DNA of 58,086 nucleotides from Myxococcales bacterium (GCA_021807105.1 JAKAPL010000020.1:1-58086); one strand, 5' to 3'; shown: positions 49,980-58,086, counted from the first letter of the stretch. Made by a program: numbers and translations. The notes: a model not told the origin generated them from the letters alone.

Positions 49980-52943
49980 ATGAATCGTGCGGGGTGGGGG
50001 ACGTGGGGGCTGCTCGCGATGCTCGCGGGCTGTCGGGCCTCGGGGATCCGGGCGAGCGCGGACCGGGTCGAGGTCAAGGATCTCGCTCTCGGCTACGTCC
50101 CGGTGGGCGCCACGGCCCAGGGCGCAATCGAAGTGACCTCGTCGACGCCGGCGCCGGTCCAGATCGTCTCCGCGGTCCTCGCGCCGGGCGCTCCGGCCGG
50201 GTTGCGGGTGAGGCTCGCGAACGCGCTCGCCGTGCCCGCCGGAGGGACGGTGGGCGTCGGCGTCGATTTCACCCCGGCGGCCGCGGGAACGGTCGACACG
50301 GAGGTCACGCTCGGGCTCGATCCGGGCGGCAGCCTTGCCGCCCACGTGACGGCGACGGCGGTCACGCTCGATCTCGCGGCCAATCCGGCGGCGGTGGACT
50401 TCGGGGCTGTCTCGCTCCACGCCCGCGCCGCGCGGCAGGTGACGCTGGCGAACGGATCGCCCCTGCCCCTTTCAGTCCAGGCGCTCGTCGCGGGCGGTGT
50501 GGACTTCGGCCTCGCGACCGCCGATCCGGTGGCCGTCCCCGCCAATGGGTCGGCGAGCGTCACGCTCTCGTTCACCCCGTCGAGCCTGGGGGCGCAGTCG
50601 GCGTCCCTCGCGCTCGCGCCCTGCTCCGGCTGCGCGGCCGTGGAGGTGCCGATCCACGGGACCGGCGTCGGGGCGGTCGTCACGGTGAAACCCACGAGTC
50701 TCTCCTTCGGGGACGTCCGCGTCGGCCAACGGGCCACGGAGTCGCTGACGGTGGCCAACGCGGGCAACGAACCCCTCTCCCTGTCCGCGTCCACCTCCTC
50801 CGGCGCGCCGTTCTCGGTCTCGCCCGCGGGCGCGATGGAGGTCCCCGCGGGCGGGAGCCTCACCCTCGCCGTCTCCTTCGCGCCGCCGGCGGCGGGCGCG
50901 TTCGCGGACACGTTGCACCTGTCGACCTCCGACCCGGGCCACCCATCGATCGACGTGCCGCTCTCGGGCACGGGCGGTTCACCCGCCATCCTCGTCCTGC
51001 CGCCGGCGCTCGACTTCGGCGACCCGCCCGTCGCCTCGCGGGTGGTCCGGCAATTGCTTATCGAGAACGTGGGGGACGCGGATCCGGCCGTCCCGCCCCT
51101 CGAGGTGCAGAGCCTCCAGCTCGCTGGGAGCGCCGCGCTCTCCCTCTCGGCGCCTGCCTTGCCCATCCAGCTCGCGCCGGGGCAGTCGACCGTCGTCTCC
51201 GTGACCTTCGCGCCCGGAGCTGCTGGAGCGATCCAGGGGTCGCTCGACGTGGGCAGCAACGATCCGGTCGAGCCGGCCGTCACCGTCCCGATCGACGGGG
51301 CGGGGCGCAATCCTGCCGCCTGCCGCTGGACGGCCGCCCCGTCGCCTCTCGACTTCGGCCTGCTCGAACCCGGCCAACCGATCACCCTCGAGGTCGGGAT
51401 CCAGGACGTGGGGGCGGACGACTGCGTGATCTCGGCGATCGACACGCCGCCCGGCGGTCCCTTCTCGGTCCCCGGCGGCCCCATCGGTCCCGTCACCCTC
51501 GGCCCGGGGTGGGTCTACGACGTGGCGGTGAGGTTCGCGCCCACCAGCCCGGGGGAGACCCTGGGGACACTCGACTTCACGGTCTCCGACCCACAGGCGC
51601 CGGCCGGCCAGGTGCCGCTCGTCGGCGGCGCAGCGGTGGGGTGTCTGAAGATGAGCCCGGCGAGCCTGGACTTCGGGCCGAGCGGCATCGCCTGCCCGCC
51701 AGCCACGAAGGAGGTGACCCTGCAGAACGCCTGCGCCGCGCCGCTCACCGTCGACTCGGTCCAGGTCACGGGGCTCTCCGCCGCGGACTTCTCGATCGGG
51801 ACCGCGTCCTTCCCCGCGACGCTCCCGCCCGGCGCGTCGCTCCCCGTCCCGATCTCGTTCGCGCCCTCCCCGAACGAGCCTGACCAGGAGCCGGACGGCG
51901 CGGCCCTCTCGATCGACGACGGCGAGGGACAGCCGCGGACCGTGGGGCTCTTCGGCCTCGCCCTCCAACAGCCGTCGCAGGAGGACGACTTCACGCAGCA
52001 GGCGGCCCCCAAGGTGGATGTGCTCATGGTCATCGACAACTCGGGGAGCTTCGGCGGACAGCTCCAGGCGATGCACGACAACGCCGATGCGTTCCTCCAG
52101 GCGGCGCTCGCCTCGGGTGTCGACTTCCACCTCGGCGTGACCACCACCGGGATCGAGCCGGCGACGGGGAGCTGGACGACCTGCCCGGGCGGCGCGAACG
52201 GCGGCGAGGCGGGCAGGCTCTTCCCCGTGGACGACAGCTCGCCCCGGATCCTGACGCCCCAGACCCCGAACGTCGTCGGCGTCCTCGCGAACAACGTCGA
52301 GGTCGGCACCTGCCATTGGGACGAGCGGCCCTTCGACGCCGCGGTCTTCGCGCTCACGCCCCCGCTCTCGACGAGCGCCAAGGCGCCGGGCACGCCCTGG
52401 CCGAACGACGGCAACCTCGGCTTCCAGCGGCCCGACGCCCTGCTGAACCTCATCTTCATCCAGGACGACGACGACGAATCGGTCGTCCCGCCTGGCTACA
52501 CCATCCGGAGCTGGGTCGATCACTACGTGAAGATCCTCCGGGGGCTGAAGGGACCCGGCAACGAGTGGGAGATCACCGCCTCGGCCGTGACCGCCGTCCA
52601 GGGCTGCAACCACCCGGCCGATCTCGGGGTACGCTACTTCCAGCTCGTCGGCGAGATGGGGGGGACGATCCTCTCGGTGTGCACGACCGACTGGGGCGGG
52701 ACGCTCGGGCAGCTCGCGGCCCAGGCGTTCTCCCTGCGGCTGCGCTTCCCGCTCTCCAAGGTGCCGCAGAGCGCCGGAGCGATCACGGTCACGGTCGCCG
52801 GCGTGCCGGTCGCCGCGACGGGGCCCTCGGGGCAGGCGAACTGGACCTACGACCCGACGACGGGCGACGTGATCTTCTCCCCCGGCTCGGCGCCTCCCGC
52901 GGGGTCGAAGATCGCGATCGACTACCCAATCGCCTGTCCTTGA
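49980..52943 (+). CDS. large lipoprotein with ASH/choice-of-anchor-D repeats and vWA-like domain
   Basis: A 987-residue surface protein. ATG 49980 opens the signal MNRAGWGTWGLLAMLAGC. Residues ~25-660 consist of six to seven ~100-residue immunoglobulin-like repeats of the ASH/choice-of-anchor D type (SLSFGDVRVGQRATESLTVA, NAGNEPLSLSAS, VPAGGSLTLAVSFAPPAAGA, LDFGDPPVASRVVRQLLIEN). Residues ~680-900 are vWA-like, starting KVDVLMVIDNSGSFGGQ, a MIDAS-like DxSxS in the form DNSGS. The C-terminus has a short beta domain (GAITVTVAGVPVAATGPSG). Probably an adhesion or cell-surface interaction protein, inferred from domains. Confidence 0.88.
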   Translation: MNRAGWGTWGLLAMLAGCRASGIRASADRVEVKDLALGYVPVGATAQGAIEVTSSTPAPVQIVSAVLAPGAPAGLRVRLANALAVPAGGTVGVGVDFTPAAAGTVDTEVTLGLDPGGSLAAHVTATAVTLDLAANPAAVDFGAVSLHARAARQVTLANGSPLPLSVQALVAGGVDFGLATADPVAVPANGSASVTLSFTPSSLGAQSASLALAPCSGCAAVEVPIHGTGVGAVVTVKPTSLSFGDVRVGQRATESLTVANAGNEPLSLSASTSSGAPFSVSPAGAMEVPAGGSLTLAVSFAPPAAGAFADTLHLSTSDPGHPSIDVPLSGTGGSPAILVLPPALDFGDPPVASRVVRQLLIENVGDADPAVPPLEVQSLQLAGSAALSLSAPALPIQLAPGQSTVVSVTFAPGAAGAIQGSLDVGSNDPVEPAVTVPIDGAGRNPAACRWTAAPSPLDFGLLEPGQPITLEVGIQDVGADDCVISAIDTPPGGPFSVPGGPIGPVTLGPGWVYDVAVRFAPTSPGETLGTLDFTVSDPQAPAGQVPLVGGAAVGCLKMSPASLDFGPSGIACPPATKEVTLQNACAAPLTVDSVQVTGLSAADFSIGTASFPATLPPGASLPVPISFAPSPNEPDQEPDGAALSIDDGEGQPRTVGLFGLALQQPSQEDDFTQQAAPKVDVLMVIDNSGSFGGQLQAMHDNADAFLQAALASGVDFHLGVTTTGIEPATGSWTTCPGGANGGEAGRLFPVDDSSPRILTPQTPNVVGVLANNVEVGTCHWDERPFDAAVFALTPPLSTSAKAPGTPWPNDGNLGFQRPDALLNLIFIQDDDDESVVPPGYTIRSWVDHYVKILRGLKGPGNEWEITASAVTAVQGCNHPADLGVRYFQLVGEMGGTILSVCTTDWGGTLGQLAAQAFSLRLRFPLSKVPQSAGAITVTVAGVPVAATGPSGQANWTYDPTTGDVIFSPGSAPPAGSKIAIDYPIACP

Positions 52944-53063
52944 GCCGGGCCAAGAGACGGCAGCGCAAGCGTTCGATGCCGCGCCAGCGAAGGGGGCTTG
53001 GCCACCCCGACCCACGACGGGGTGCTCGCACCGCGGCCGGGGACCTCTCCTCGGCCGCGGGCT

Positions 53064-53248
53064 TAGGAGGCGGGTGTGAAATGGATGCTTGCTGCGAAAG
53101 CCGATCCCTTCGCTGCGACGGGCGGCCTCGTCGCTTCGCCGCTCAGCGACCTGCAAAGAGTCCGTTTCCGCGGTTCACTCCCCGGGCGCCCGTCTCGCCT
53201 TAGGTCTCGGTTTTCTCGCGACGGCACCCATTTCACACCAGCCTCCTA
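53064..53248. mobile_element. 185-bp inverted-repeat element, copy 2
   Basis: 21-bp terminal inverted repeats with one mismatch: TAGGAGGCGGGTGTGAAATGG at 53064-53084 and the complement of TAGGAGGCTGGTGTGAAATG plus G at 53228-53248. The 143-bp core shows no similarity to the core of the element at 32586. The right end supplies the TAG stop codon of the minus-strand lipoprotein gene at 53246. The left end sits in the gap after the ASH-repeat gene. Confidence 0.82.
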
Positions 53249-53572
53249 GTGGGCGACGCGACCGGTCAGCTCCGTGCACCGGCGCCAGTAGATGGGGCCG
53301 AGGACGATGGTGTCGGTCCGATCGACCCGGACGTCGAAGAGCGAGGAGGCGCCGGAGCTCGCGAGGGCCGTCTTGTACGCGGTGTCGACGCCCGCGTCGC
53401 CCAGGCCGATGAGCCCCAGGATCTCGAAGGCGCATGCCTCGCCGTGCGCGTCCGGGGCTGCGCCCCGTAGCGGCTCCGTGGGGCTGAAGTAGGACTGGGG
53501 CAGGGTCACCGAGGAGTAGAGACAGCCCGACAGCAGGCCCGCGGCGGCGACGGAAGAGAGTAGGCGCTTCAT
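53246..53572 (-). CDS. TRL-like small lipoprotein
   Basis: A 108-residue protein with signal MKRLLSSVAAAGLLSGC and an LSGC lipobox. The mature part contains CAFEILGLIGLGDAGVDTAY followed by KTALASSGASSLFDVRVDRT, the pattern of TRL-like/TRL-domain proteins (cysteine, GLxxxGDASxxxA, then a strand). Function of that family is unknown. The TAG stop is the terminal triplet of the neighbouring inverted-repeat element, so the C-terminus may have been reset by the insertion. Confidence 0.78.
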   Translation of the reverse strand: MKRLLSSVAAAGLLSGCLYSSVTLPQSYFSPTEPLRGAAPDAHGEACAFEILGLIGLGDAGVDTAYKTALASSGASSLFDVRVDRTDTIVLGPIYWRRCTELTGRVAH

Positions 53573-53596
53573 GTTCGTCCTCCTTGCGGCGTGACG

Positions 53597-55336
53597 CTAA
53601 CGTCCGTCCGCGGCGCTGTAAAGCCTCAAGCCCCGCCTGCGGCGATCGAACCAGGCGAGCGCGCCGCCGAGGCCGAGGAGAAACGACAGTCCTGGGCCGC
53701 TCGCGCAGTTCCCGGCCGACGGACTACACGGGGTCGCGCAGCTCCCCCCCACGCAGAGGTTGCTCCGGCACTCCGCAGACGACGCGCAGGGCGCGCCCCC
53801 GGGGAGAGCCGGCGCGCAGCCCCCGTCGGCGCAATAGAGTCCGCCGGCGCAGCGCCCCGCGACGCACGCCTGACCCTCACCGGGAGGGGGCGCGCAACCC
53901 CCATCGTCACAGTCGAGTCCGTCCGCGCAGCTCCCCGCGATGCACGCTTCGCCCGCTCCCGGCAAGGGCGCGCAGCGGCCGCCGTCGGGGTCGCAGACGG
54001 CGCCGATGGCGCACGAGCCCATCCAACAAGGCTGGCCGGGCGCGGGCAAGGGGACGCAGAGGCCGGCGCCCCCGTCGAGCGCGCAGCGGCTCTCGTCCGG
54101 ACAGTCGAGCGTCAGGTCGGGGGTGAGGCCGCAGGGATCTCCGAGCCCCGGGAGCGGGCGGCAGGACGCGGAGTAGCCGCTCCCCGCGCAATAGAGCCCC
54201 GCCTGGCAGTCGACCCCGTCCACGCAGGGGCCGCCGTCTCCCGAGAGCGGCGCGCAGGTGAAGGTCACCGGGTCGCACCACCAGCCCGTCAGACACGAAC
54301 TGGGCATGCTCGGCTGGCAGTAGCTCTTTTCGACGCCGGCCTCGGCGCACCGCTTGTAGCTCTGGTTGCAGTAGTAGAAAGGCTTCGCGCAGTCGCCGTC
54401 GGACGAGCAGGGACTGCCTGCCGTGCCGGGCGGAAGGCAGCGGCCGGCGAGACAGGCGAGGCAGGCGCCGCAGTCCTGGGGGCTGGCGCACGAGGCGTCG
54501 GGTCCGCCGCCACCCGCCGCTCCGCCGTCGAGACCGCCGCAGAGGCCGGCGGTACAGTCGATGCCGCCGGCGCACTGGTCGAGCGGCCCGCAGGCCGACC
54601 CCGCGGGCACGAGCGGCGCACACACCCCGCCGCAGCCGCCGTCCGGAAGACCCGGCGACCGGCAGTAGAGACCCGGGCGGCACTCAAACGGCGCCAGGCA
54701 GGCGCCGCCATCCACGATGTTTCCCTCGAAGATCGCGGCGCAGCCGTCGCCGCCGTCCGGCCAGCCGATCATCAGCGCGGCGGCCGAACCCCCTCCCCCG
54801 TCCGCTCCGAGGAACAGGTCGAGCAGATCGCCCGAGAGGGAGAGTCCCGCCCGGCAGCGCGCGTCCGCCCGCGCGTTCCACGTCGCGCGGCCGGCGGCGA
54901 GCGAATCTGCGAGGAGGGCCGGCAGGCCGTCGAATGCGCTCGCGGGATCGTCGCAGATGTTCGGACCGCCACCGTCGGGCCAACCCCCGTCGGGCGGCGG
55001 CAGCGCGATCAGCTCGGCGGCGCTCGCGGACGCCTGTCCTCGCAGCGCCAGGAGTTGCGCGGGCGTCGGCCCCGCGCAGCTCGGGTTCGCGAACGCGTCG
55101 GAGAGCGCCGGCTGGGCCACGAGCATCCCGAGCCGCATGGAGCCCGCCCAGAAGCGCAGGCAGAGGGCCCGGGCATCCGGCAGGCCCGCGTCGGAGAGGC
55201 TGACGCCCCCCGGCAGCTCGACCGTGGTGCCCGAATCCCGGTACGTCCCGCCTCCGCCTCCGTCCTCCACCAGGGTCGCGTGGCCGGAACAGGCGGCGAA
55301 GACGAGCGCGGCCGCGAATGGTCCGGAGCGGGACAT
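53597..55336 (-). CDS. Cys-rich repeat lipoprotein with C-terminal anchor
   Basis: A 579-residue protein. MSRSGPFAAALVFAAC is a lipoprotein signal. Residues ~30-190 form a helical domain. From ~190 on there are many Dickkopf/Cys-rich repeats (CLAPFECRPGLYCRSPGLPD, GEACIAGSCADGLDC, DDGGCAPPPGEGQACVAGRC), each with 4-8 cysteines and a DGG turn. The C-terminus (GPGLSFLLGLGGALAWFDRR) is one hydrophobic helix followed by Arg residues, resembling myxobacterial MYXO-CTERM sorting tails but without a clear preceding Cys-Gly motif. Probably displayed on the outer surface. Function unknown. Confidence 0.85.
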   Translation of the reverse strand: MSRSGPFAAALVFAACSGHATLVEDGGGGGTYRDSGTTVELPGGVSLSDAGLPDARALCLRFWAGSMRLGMLVAQPALSDAFANPSCAGPTPAQLLALRGQASASAAELIALPPPDGGWPDGGGPNICDDPASAFDGLPALLADSLAAGRATWNARADARCRAGLSLSGDLLDLFLGADGGGGSAAALMIGWPDGGDGCAAIFEGNIVDGGACLAPFECRPGLYCRSPGLPDGGCGGVCAPLVPAGSACGPLDQCAGGIDCTAGLCGGLDGGAAGGGGPDASCASPQDCGACLACLAGRCLPPGTAGSPCSSDGDCAKPFYYCNQSYKRCAEAGVEKSYCQPSMPSSCLTGWWCDPVTFTCAPLSGDGGPCVDGVDCQAGLYCAGSGYSASCRPLPGLGDPCGLTPDLTLDCPDESRCALDGGAGLCVPLPAPGQPCWMGSCAIGAVCDPDGGRCAPLPGAGEACIAGSCADGLDCDDGGCAPPPGEGQACVAGRCAGGLYCADGGCAPALPGGAPCASSAECRSNLCVGGSCATPCSPSAGNCASGPGLSFLLGLGGALAWFDRRRRGLRLYSAADGR

Positions 55337-55424
55337 CCCTCGTTCGTCGATAGTCCGTGGCACGAGACGATGTCAAATGGCGCAAGGCCCCTCCTGTAGA
55401 TTCGGAATGCTCTCCTTAAGATCA

Positions 55425-55473
55425 GCGACCGACCAACGAAGTCGATCCGCCCTTCTCGACGGTTCAGGGCCCC
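55425..55473 (-). repeat. dispersed 50-bp intergenic element, copy 2
   Basis: Read on the minus strand it contains CCTGAACCGTCGAGAAGGGC and GACTTCGTTGGTC, matching 28211-28261. It directly abuts the TAA stop codon of the glycosyltransferase gene at 55474, so it is the first sequence downstream of that gene. Confidence 0.75.
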
Positions 55474-56178
55474 TTAACCACCCTTGACGCGGATGACCCA
55501 GAACAGCCGGGCGAGGTTCTTGAGCACGTTCGGAACCCGCCGGAAGAGGTGGACGCTCGGCTTGCGCTTCTCCCGGATGGAGACGGGGATCTCGACGACG
55601 TTGACGCCCATCCGGTAGGCGCGGACCACGAACTCGCTGGCGAACAGGTCGCGCTCGACGCGGCAGGCCCTCGCAACGGGCAGGAGCCTTTCGCGCGAAA
55701 ACGCCTTGAGGCCGTGGGTGTCGGTGCCGCGGTAGCCGAGCGCCGCCCGGAGGAGGCCGTTCAGGACGAGGGTGCCGGCGCGCCGCACCGCGGGCCGCTC
55801 GTCGTGCGCGCCGGCGGCGGCCTTGCTCCCGACGACCATGTCGGCCTTCCCCGAGAGCAGGATCTCGATCGCCGCCCGATGAAACGCCCCGTCGCACAGA
55901 TCGATCTCGTCGCAGATCACGAGGTCGCCTCGCGCCTCCAGGATCCCGTGGCGCAGCGCCCGGCCGTAGTTCGGCTCGCCCTCGTGCAGGGCGCGGATCC
56001 GAGGGTCGCCGTGGGCCAGCGACTCGAGGATCTCCGTCGTCCCGTCCGTGGAGCCGTTCTCGGCGAAGAGGAGCTCGTAGTCCCAGCCCGTCTCGCCGAG
56101 GTCCGCGGTGAGCTCGGCGGCCGCCGCGGGAAGGATACGGGCCTCGTTGTAGACGGGGATGACGACGCTGACCTTCAT
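55474..56178 (-). CDS. GT2-family glycosyltransferase (dolichol-phosphate-mannose synthase type)
   Basis: A 234-residue soluble GT-A enzyme. MKVSVVIPVYNEARILPAAA, the nucleotide-binding ENGSTDGTTEI, NYGRALRHGILEARGDLVIC and the metal-site DEIDLCDGAFH (in place of DxD) are typical of DPM1/DPG-synthase-like enzymes, followed by GSKAAAGAHDERPAVRR and KAFSRERLLPVA. There is no membrane tail. It transfers a sugar from a nucleotide donor, often to a polyprenyl phosphate. The ATG follows the TAG of the FAD-oxidoreductase gene with no gap, so the two form a coupled pair, perhaps for a cell-surface polysaccharide. Confidence 0.92.
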   Translation of the reverse strand: MKVSVVIPVYNEARILPAAAAELTADLGETGWDYELLFAENGSTDGTTEILESLAHGDPRIRALHEGEPNYGRALRHGILEARGDLVICDEIDLCDGAFHRAAIEILLSGKADMVVGSKAAAGAHDERPAVRRAGTLVLNGLLRAALGYRGTDTHGLKAFSRERLLPVARACRVERDLFASEFVVRAYRMGVNVVEIPVSIREKRKPSVHLFRRVPNVLKNLARLFWVIRVKGG

Positions 56179-57492
56179 CTATCGCCCCACCCGCGCCAGC
56201 ACGCGCTCGGCCGCCGCCCGGCCGCCGAGGATCGCGTCCTCCATGCCCCCATACTCCCAACTCCCGTACCGCCCGCAGCTCTCAATCCCCGCCGCGGCGA
56301 GGAAGTCGAGGATGGCCTTCTTCGCGGCCGGGTACTCGCGGTCGTAGAGGACGTAGGCGCCGTGAATTTCGCGAGCGAAGGCGAAGAGCAGATCGTCGGG
56401 CGAGCGGAGCAGACCGCAGGCGAGGAGCCCATCGATCGCCTGCGTCTCGGCGAGCCGCGGGGAGAGCTCCCCGCGGTGGGAGAACTCGACGTAGAAGCTC
56501 CGCGTGCCGGACGGCGCGAGCGCGGGATAGACCGCGCTCGCCGACCCGACCCTGTAGAACGGGAACCGTCCCTCCGGGAAGTAGACCCAGTGGTACGCGG
56601 GCGCCGTCCCCCGGGCCGCGACGTTGACATAAGTCACGACCGTCGCCGAGAGCTTCCCCGCGGCCTCCCGCACCTCCTCCGGCGCGCCCTCACAGAGCCG
56701 CACGAGGTCCGGAAGCGGGATCGTGCTGATCAGCGCGCGGTACGGGAGCACGCGCCCGTCGGAGAGCCGGGCCGTCTTCCCCCGCCAGTCGATCGAGACG
56801 GGCGCCACCGCGAGATCGAGCGGCCCTCCGAGCCGCGGCAGGAACGCCCTCGGCAGCGCCTCGATGCCCCCCTCGCGCGGGTACCAGAACGTCTGGTTGT
56901 ACCCCGCCTCGTTCACGATCCCGAGCGCGCCGCGGACGACGTCCTCGAGCGTGGGGCGGGGCACGAAGCGGCCGCACCAGGCGGCGAGCAGCTCGTCCGG
57001 GTGGACCGTCCAGAGCTTCTCGTTGTAGGGGAACATGAAGTGGCGGGCGAACCCCTCGCCGAGGTGGCGGCGGATGAAGTCGCCGAAGGTCACCGGCTCG
57101 CGCGCCCGCAAGGCCGCCCCGCCCGGCCCGAGCTGCGCGTCGATGAAGCCGAGCACACAATCGGCCGCCACCTCGGGCGGCAGCTCGTGGGTGTTGACCT
57201 GGTACGGATAGGGCGTGAAGCGGCCGTTCTGGAAGATGCGCGCGGAGCGGTGAAGCTCGACGAGGTTGTCGCCGAGCAGATCGCGCACGAGCGAGCGGAG
57301 CGCGGGGTCGCGCAGGTGCAGCCAGTGGCCGGTTCGGTCGAACCAGAAGCCATCCCGCTGCTCCGTCTGGCAGAAGCCGCCCGGCCGGGCGTCCTTCTCG
57401 ACGATCCGGAAGCCGGAGCCGAGCCGGTGGGCCGCGGCGAGACCCGCGAGGCCCGCTCCCAGGATGAGCACGTCGTGTCCGGACGCTGGCAA
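56179..57492 (-). CDS. FAD-dependent oxidoreductase, amine-oxidase/UDP-galactopyranose-mutase-like
   Basis: A ~437-residue flavoprotein. The Rossmann dinucleotide motif VLILGAGLAGLAAAHRLG is at ~8-25, then EKDARPGGFCQTEQRDGFWF and DRTGHWLHLRDP, FMFPYNEKLWTVHPDEL, WYPREGGIEALPRAFLPRLG and a C-terminal GRYGSWEYGGMEDAI. The PYNEKLW phrase and the linked GT2 gene favour a UDP-sugar mutase-like or saccharide-related oxidoreductase over protoporphyrinogen oxidase; substrate not determined. The start is probably TTG 57492; GTG 57471 is an alternative just before the Rossmann motif. Confidence 0.87.
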   Translation of the reverse strand: MPASGHDVLILGAGLAGLAAAHRLGSGFRIVEKDARPGGFCQTEQRDGFWFDRTGHWLHLRDPALRSLVRDLLGDNLVELHRSARIFQNGRFTPYPYQVNTHELPPEVAADCVLGFIDAQLGPGGAALRAREPVTFGDFIRRHLGEGFARHFMFPYNEKLWTVHPDELLAAWCGRFVPRPTLEDVVRGALGIVNEAGYNQTFWYPREGGIEALPRAFLPRLGGPLDLAVAPVSIDWRGKTARLSDGRVLPYRALISTIPLPDLVRLCEGAPEEVREAAGKLSATVVTYVNVAARGTAPAYHWVYFPEGRFPFYRVGSASAVYPALAPSGTRSFYVEFSHRGELSPRLAETQAIDGLLACGLLRSPDDLLFAFAREIHGAYVLYDREYPAAKKAILDFLAAAGIESCGRYGSWEYGGMEDAILGGRAAAERVLARVGR

Positions 57493-57545
57493 GAGGTCGC
57501 TCTAGTACCACGAACGCACCGGGCTCGAAAGCGGGCGCTGTTCAA

Positions 57546-57621
57546 CCCGTCTTATTCACGGTACGGCGTAGCGAGGCGTTTTTAGACCGCAGCCGAGAAA
57601 GGCAAGCGAGAGCGACGACCG
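57546..57621 (+). repeat. conserved island-edge element, copy E
   Basis: CCCGTCTTATTCACGGTACG then GCGTAGCGAGGCG, with a TTTTT variant replacing TTCGA and the shared tail AGCGAGAGCGACGACCG. It is followed within ~10 bp by the 21-bp array. Confidence 0.9.
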
Positions 57622-57631
57622 AAAGAGCCCA

Positions 57632-57885
57632 CGCCGGGTGATCGCGGCTCCTCGCCGGGGAATCGCGGTCGTTCGCCGGGGAATCGTGGTCGCTCGTCGG
57701 GTGATCGCGGTCGCTCGCCGGGTGATCGCGGTCGCTCGTCGGGTGATCGCGGTCGCTCGTCGGGTGATCGCGGTCGCTCGTCGGGTGATCGCGATCGCTC
57801 GCCGGGTGATCGCGATCGCTCGTCGGGTGATCGCGGTCGCTCGTCGGGTGATCGCGATCACCCGCGGGGGAATCGCGTCTTCCCG
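57632..57885. repeat. 21-bp tandem repeat array (about 12 units)
   Basis: About twelve units of 21 bp (form GGTGATCGCGGTCGCTCGTC) with alternations GGTGATC/GGGAATC, CGGTC/CGATC and TCGTC/TCGCC. On the minus strand it would read heptads such as ITRRATA. It is bounded on the left by edge element E; the right side fades out at 57885. Confidence 0.92.
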
Positions 57886-58086
57886 AGGCGGCAGCGCCGT
57901 CGCTCGCGCCGAGGGGGGCCGTGGGGGCGCTCCGGGAACCCCCCGCGGGGTTCTTCGTTCACGATCGAGACGGGCGTACGAAACCCGCCTACCCCACCCT
58001 CGCGCTCGCCCTCGTGATTTCGCGGACTTGCGGCTGGCAGCGGTGATGCGTTCTCGGAGAACCATGGGCCGGGCGGTCCCAACCAA
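57886..58086. other. window end without supported gene
   Basis: About 200 bp after the tandem array. Short frames exist on both strands but none has a start context or homology. A gene could begin beyond the window edge. Confidence 0.4.

Overview
This 58 kb window is very GC-rich DNA that looks chromosomal and most likely comes from a Myxococcota-like (deltaproteobacterial) lineage. That placement is an inference. It rests on GTG and TTG starts, translationally coupled genes with 4-base overlaps, many lipoproteins with LxxC lipoboxes, a response regulator fused to a DUF4388-type domain, a TIGR04551-like outer-membrane protein, ASH/choice-of-anchor repeat lipoproteins and Cys-rich DGG-type surface proteins. 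No rRNA or tRNA gene was recognised.

Layout. 0.4-5.2 kb: a lipoprotein, an acyl-CoA mutase large subunit and a lytic transglycosylase. 5.2-9.8 kb (minus strand): two exported proteins and a coupled rarA / yidD-like / TPR-membrane operon. 10.1-16.5 kb: a 21-bp tandem array, a small conserved protein, a TamB-like giant protein and a NYN-LOTUS protein. 16.5-20.2 kb (minus): small exported proteins, a YkgJ-type Cys-cluster protein and a polytopic glycosyltransferase-like protein. 20.3-26.2 kb: the lysine/DAP genes dapF (plus) and lysA (minus), with a GAF-degenerate GGDEF protein and a REC-DUF4388 protein behind dapF and an LptM-like small lipoprotein before lysA. 26.2-33.7 kb: an outer-membrane protein, a lipoprotein, two small membrane proteins and an oxidase operon with two subunit III-like genes, subunit IV and a diheme cytochrome c, but no subunit I or II. 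33.8-36.7 kb: uvrA.

The most interesting part is 36.8-48.5 kb. A segment of about 11.3 kb lies between two nearly identical 217/223-bp direct repeats. The right copy is the upstream region and 5' end of an intact gene; the left copy carries only a truncated start of that gene. Between them are: a solitary CRISPR-repeat-like sequence; the 3' part of a group II intron (domains V/VI intact, reverse-transcriptase frame mostly deleted) inserted in a frameshifted IS110 transposase; a 1.7-kb island of 21-bp and 84-bp tandem repeats; a probable group II intron 5' fragment; a 10-repeat CRISPR array; a candidate tracrRNA; and a convergent cas2 / cas4-cas1 / large cas12b operon. This is a type V-B CRISPR-Cas locus with a 1356-residue effector. 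The operon has a recognisable promoter overlapped by an operator-like palindrome. The candidate tracrRNA (hairpin followed by a 3' anti-repeat) fixes a likely array orientation.

The window is also unusually rich in undescribed non-coding repeats. One family has a conserved block of about 50-130 bp (five copies, at 0.1, 38.0, 47.3, 48.1 and 57.5 kb), each copy at the edge of a 21-nt-period array. A second has perfect or near-perfect terminal inverted repeats beginning TAGGAGGCTGGT, whose TAG ends serve as stop codons of neighbouring genes. Two short dispersed elements are shared between distant intergenic regions. The right end (48.4-57.5 kb) holds a DMT transporter, large ASH-repeat and Cys-rich lipoproteins, and a coupled FAD oxidoreductase / GT2 glycosyltransferase pair.
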